Assembly (NCBI RefSeq): GCF_900168195.1
Contig: NZ_FUYX01000013.1
Coordinates: 1-64,000, forward strand
DNA: 64,000 bases
Reading direction: 5' to 3'
Source: Allobosea thiooxidans
Lineage (GTDB): Bacteria; Pseudomonadota; Alphaproteobacteria; Rhizobiales; Beijerinckiaceae
Each line of letters begins with the position of its first letter. Within the stretch, counting starts at the first letter, position 1. Below the pieces are notes generated by a model that saw nothing but the letters and a program-made list of their open reading frames with translations, did not search any database and had not been told where the DNA came from. Below, piece by piece: positions 63,334 to 64,000 of this stretch. The translations under genes and the position numbers were made by a program.

Positions 63334-64000
63334 GACGCATCCGCGTCCGTATCCAAGACCTTAAAGAGCGCACCGTCCAGACCAACTTTTCCTACGCCAA
63401 CAAGCTTGGCACGATAGCGTCGAAACCGGCGTTCAACACTATCGGCGCGCTCGCCGAGATGCTCGGCGCGGTAGGCGTCGCACCAATCGCTTTCAAGCAT
63501 CGGCCCTTGTTGCCTCAGGATAGTAAGAGCCGCTTCCCAAGCCTCTGCCTTCGCTATCTTTCCCTCGGCGGGTTTCCAATCCGCCATGCCGATCGCCATG
63601 ACCGTCGGTACTGAGCGTCCCTTGCTGTCGACCAGGGGAGGGGCGGTGACGCTCTCTAGAGCGAAGAACAGCGGGGCAAAGTCCGCGCCACGGTGCTTCA
63701 CCTGCCAGTGAAGCTTGGCCATGCCGTTTTCCTTTGACAGCACTAGGTTGCCGTCGATCTCGGCAATGAACGCACCACCGCCGCGCGGCTGTAGGTTTGC
63801 CGGATCCGGGCTTTTGGTCGGATGGCACGCGACAAACACGGCCGGTTTGCCGGGTAGCTCCGTCAGGGCACGCAAATCGCGTGCATGCTTACCGAGGGAG
63901 GTGTTTGCGTTCTCGTCCTCGCCTTGGAAGTAGGCTGCGCTTGTATCGACGACGATCATATCCGCGCCGCCGAGGCGCTCGACGTCCAAGCCGATGCGAG
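63297..64000 (-). CDS. RepA-like AAA helicase, 3' part; 5' end outside the window
   Basis: The visible 234-residue part includes the Walker-B-like ADMIVVDTSAAYFQGEDEN, a sensor-like PAVFVACHPTKSPDP and a PRGGGAFIAEIDGNL loop, as in AAA_25/RepA-type helicases. The C-terminal LESDWCDAYRAEHLGERADSVERRFRRYRAKLVG looks like a winged helix. The reading frame runs on to the right edge without a stop. It probably unwinds DNA for phage replication. Confidence 0.8.
   Translation of the reverse strand, partial: RIGLDVERLGGADMIVVDTSAAYFQGEDENANTSLGKHARDLRALTELPGKPAVFVACHPTKSPDPANLQPRGGGAFIAEIDGNLVLSKENGMAKLHWQVKHRGADFAPLFFALESVTAPPLVDSKGRSVPTVMAIGMADWKPAEGKIAKAEAWEAALTILRQQGPMLESDWCDAYRAEHLGERADSVERRFRRYRAKLVGVGKVGLDGALFKVLDTDADASGHVQDNVQTQT

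Larger units (their letters stand above)
47120..64000. mobile_element. prophage, left part, integrated in radC; extends past the window
   Basis: From the integrase at 47169 to the window end the genes are phage-like: integrase, excisionase-like, XRE regulator, tail fibre, tape measure, HNH, HK97 capsid and RepA-like helicase. The left junction lies between about 47110 and 47172, where the radC similarity ends. Three GGGACG motifs lie at 47148-47168 next to the integrase end. The right junction is outside the window. Head packaging and connector genes are not seen, so it may be defective or a satellite. Confidence 0.85.

Overview
The window is high-GC DNA from an alphaproteobacterium of the Hyphomicrobiales (Rhizobiales). 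The gene set fits Bosea or a close relative: form II CO-dehydrogenase-like genes, an MbfA ferritin-like exporter behind an Irr-type iron box, a usg gene, a DUF6867 gene in a liv operon, and rhizobial-type intergenic palindromes. The genus is an inference. About the first 47 kb is ordinary chromosome; from about 47.15 kb to the right edge it is an integrated, apparently incomplete prophage.

Chromosomal part. 9-1360: an IS110-family (IS1111-like) insertion sequence with 15-bp inverted repeats. 1.4-9.9 kb: a TrmJ-like RNA methyltransferase, an M19 dipeptidase beside a D-amino acid dehydrogenase, a BASS-type transporter, a glutathione transferase, ribulose-phosphate epimerase, adenylosuccinate lyase and a small RBBP9-type hydrolase. 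9.9-12.4 kb: a methyltransferase, then mbfA and a cytochrome b561 downstream of an Irr box. 12.5-18.2 kb: a complete branched-chain amino acid ABC transporter. 18.6-24.3 kb: a hydroxyproline catabolic region with a two-cysteine 4-hydroxyproline epimerase, a FAD oxidase, a GntR regulator with a 14-bp-arm operator, a flavin reductase and a two-subunit aconitase X. 24.4-37.8 kb: a molybdenum hydroxylase cluster (coxG, coxSLM, coxD, coxE, split XdhC and a molybdopterin-binding/nucleotidyltransferase fusion) with an MCP, two NTF2-like genes, a lipase and a LysE exporter interspersed. 37.8-41.9 kb: BcsS, usg, ExoD and a GGDEF-EAL protein. 42.0-46.1 kb: the Anbu proteasome-like operon. 46.4-47.2 kb: DUF488 and the 3' part of radC.

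Prophage part (about 47.15 kb to beyond 64 kb). A tyrosine integrase abuts the radC remnant. Then come an excisionase-like gene, a DUF669-like gene, a divergent regulatory switch with two copies of a 17-bp palindrome (one overlapping the start codon of an XRE regulator), several small DNA-binding or unknown genes, a secreted VasI-like protein, tail-fibre and tape-measure genes, an HNH nuclease, a cold-shock protein, an HK97-type capsid, a sigma-region-4-like protein, an AT-rich membrane-protein island and the end of a RepA-like helicase gene. No terminase, portal, protease, head-tail connector or major tail protein is visible between capsid and tape measure, so this looks like a defective prophage or a capsid-encoding satellite.

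The chromosome also carries several families of intergenic palindromic repeats, and the IS appears to sit at the edge of one of them.
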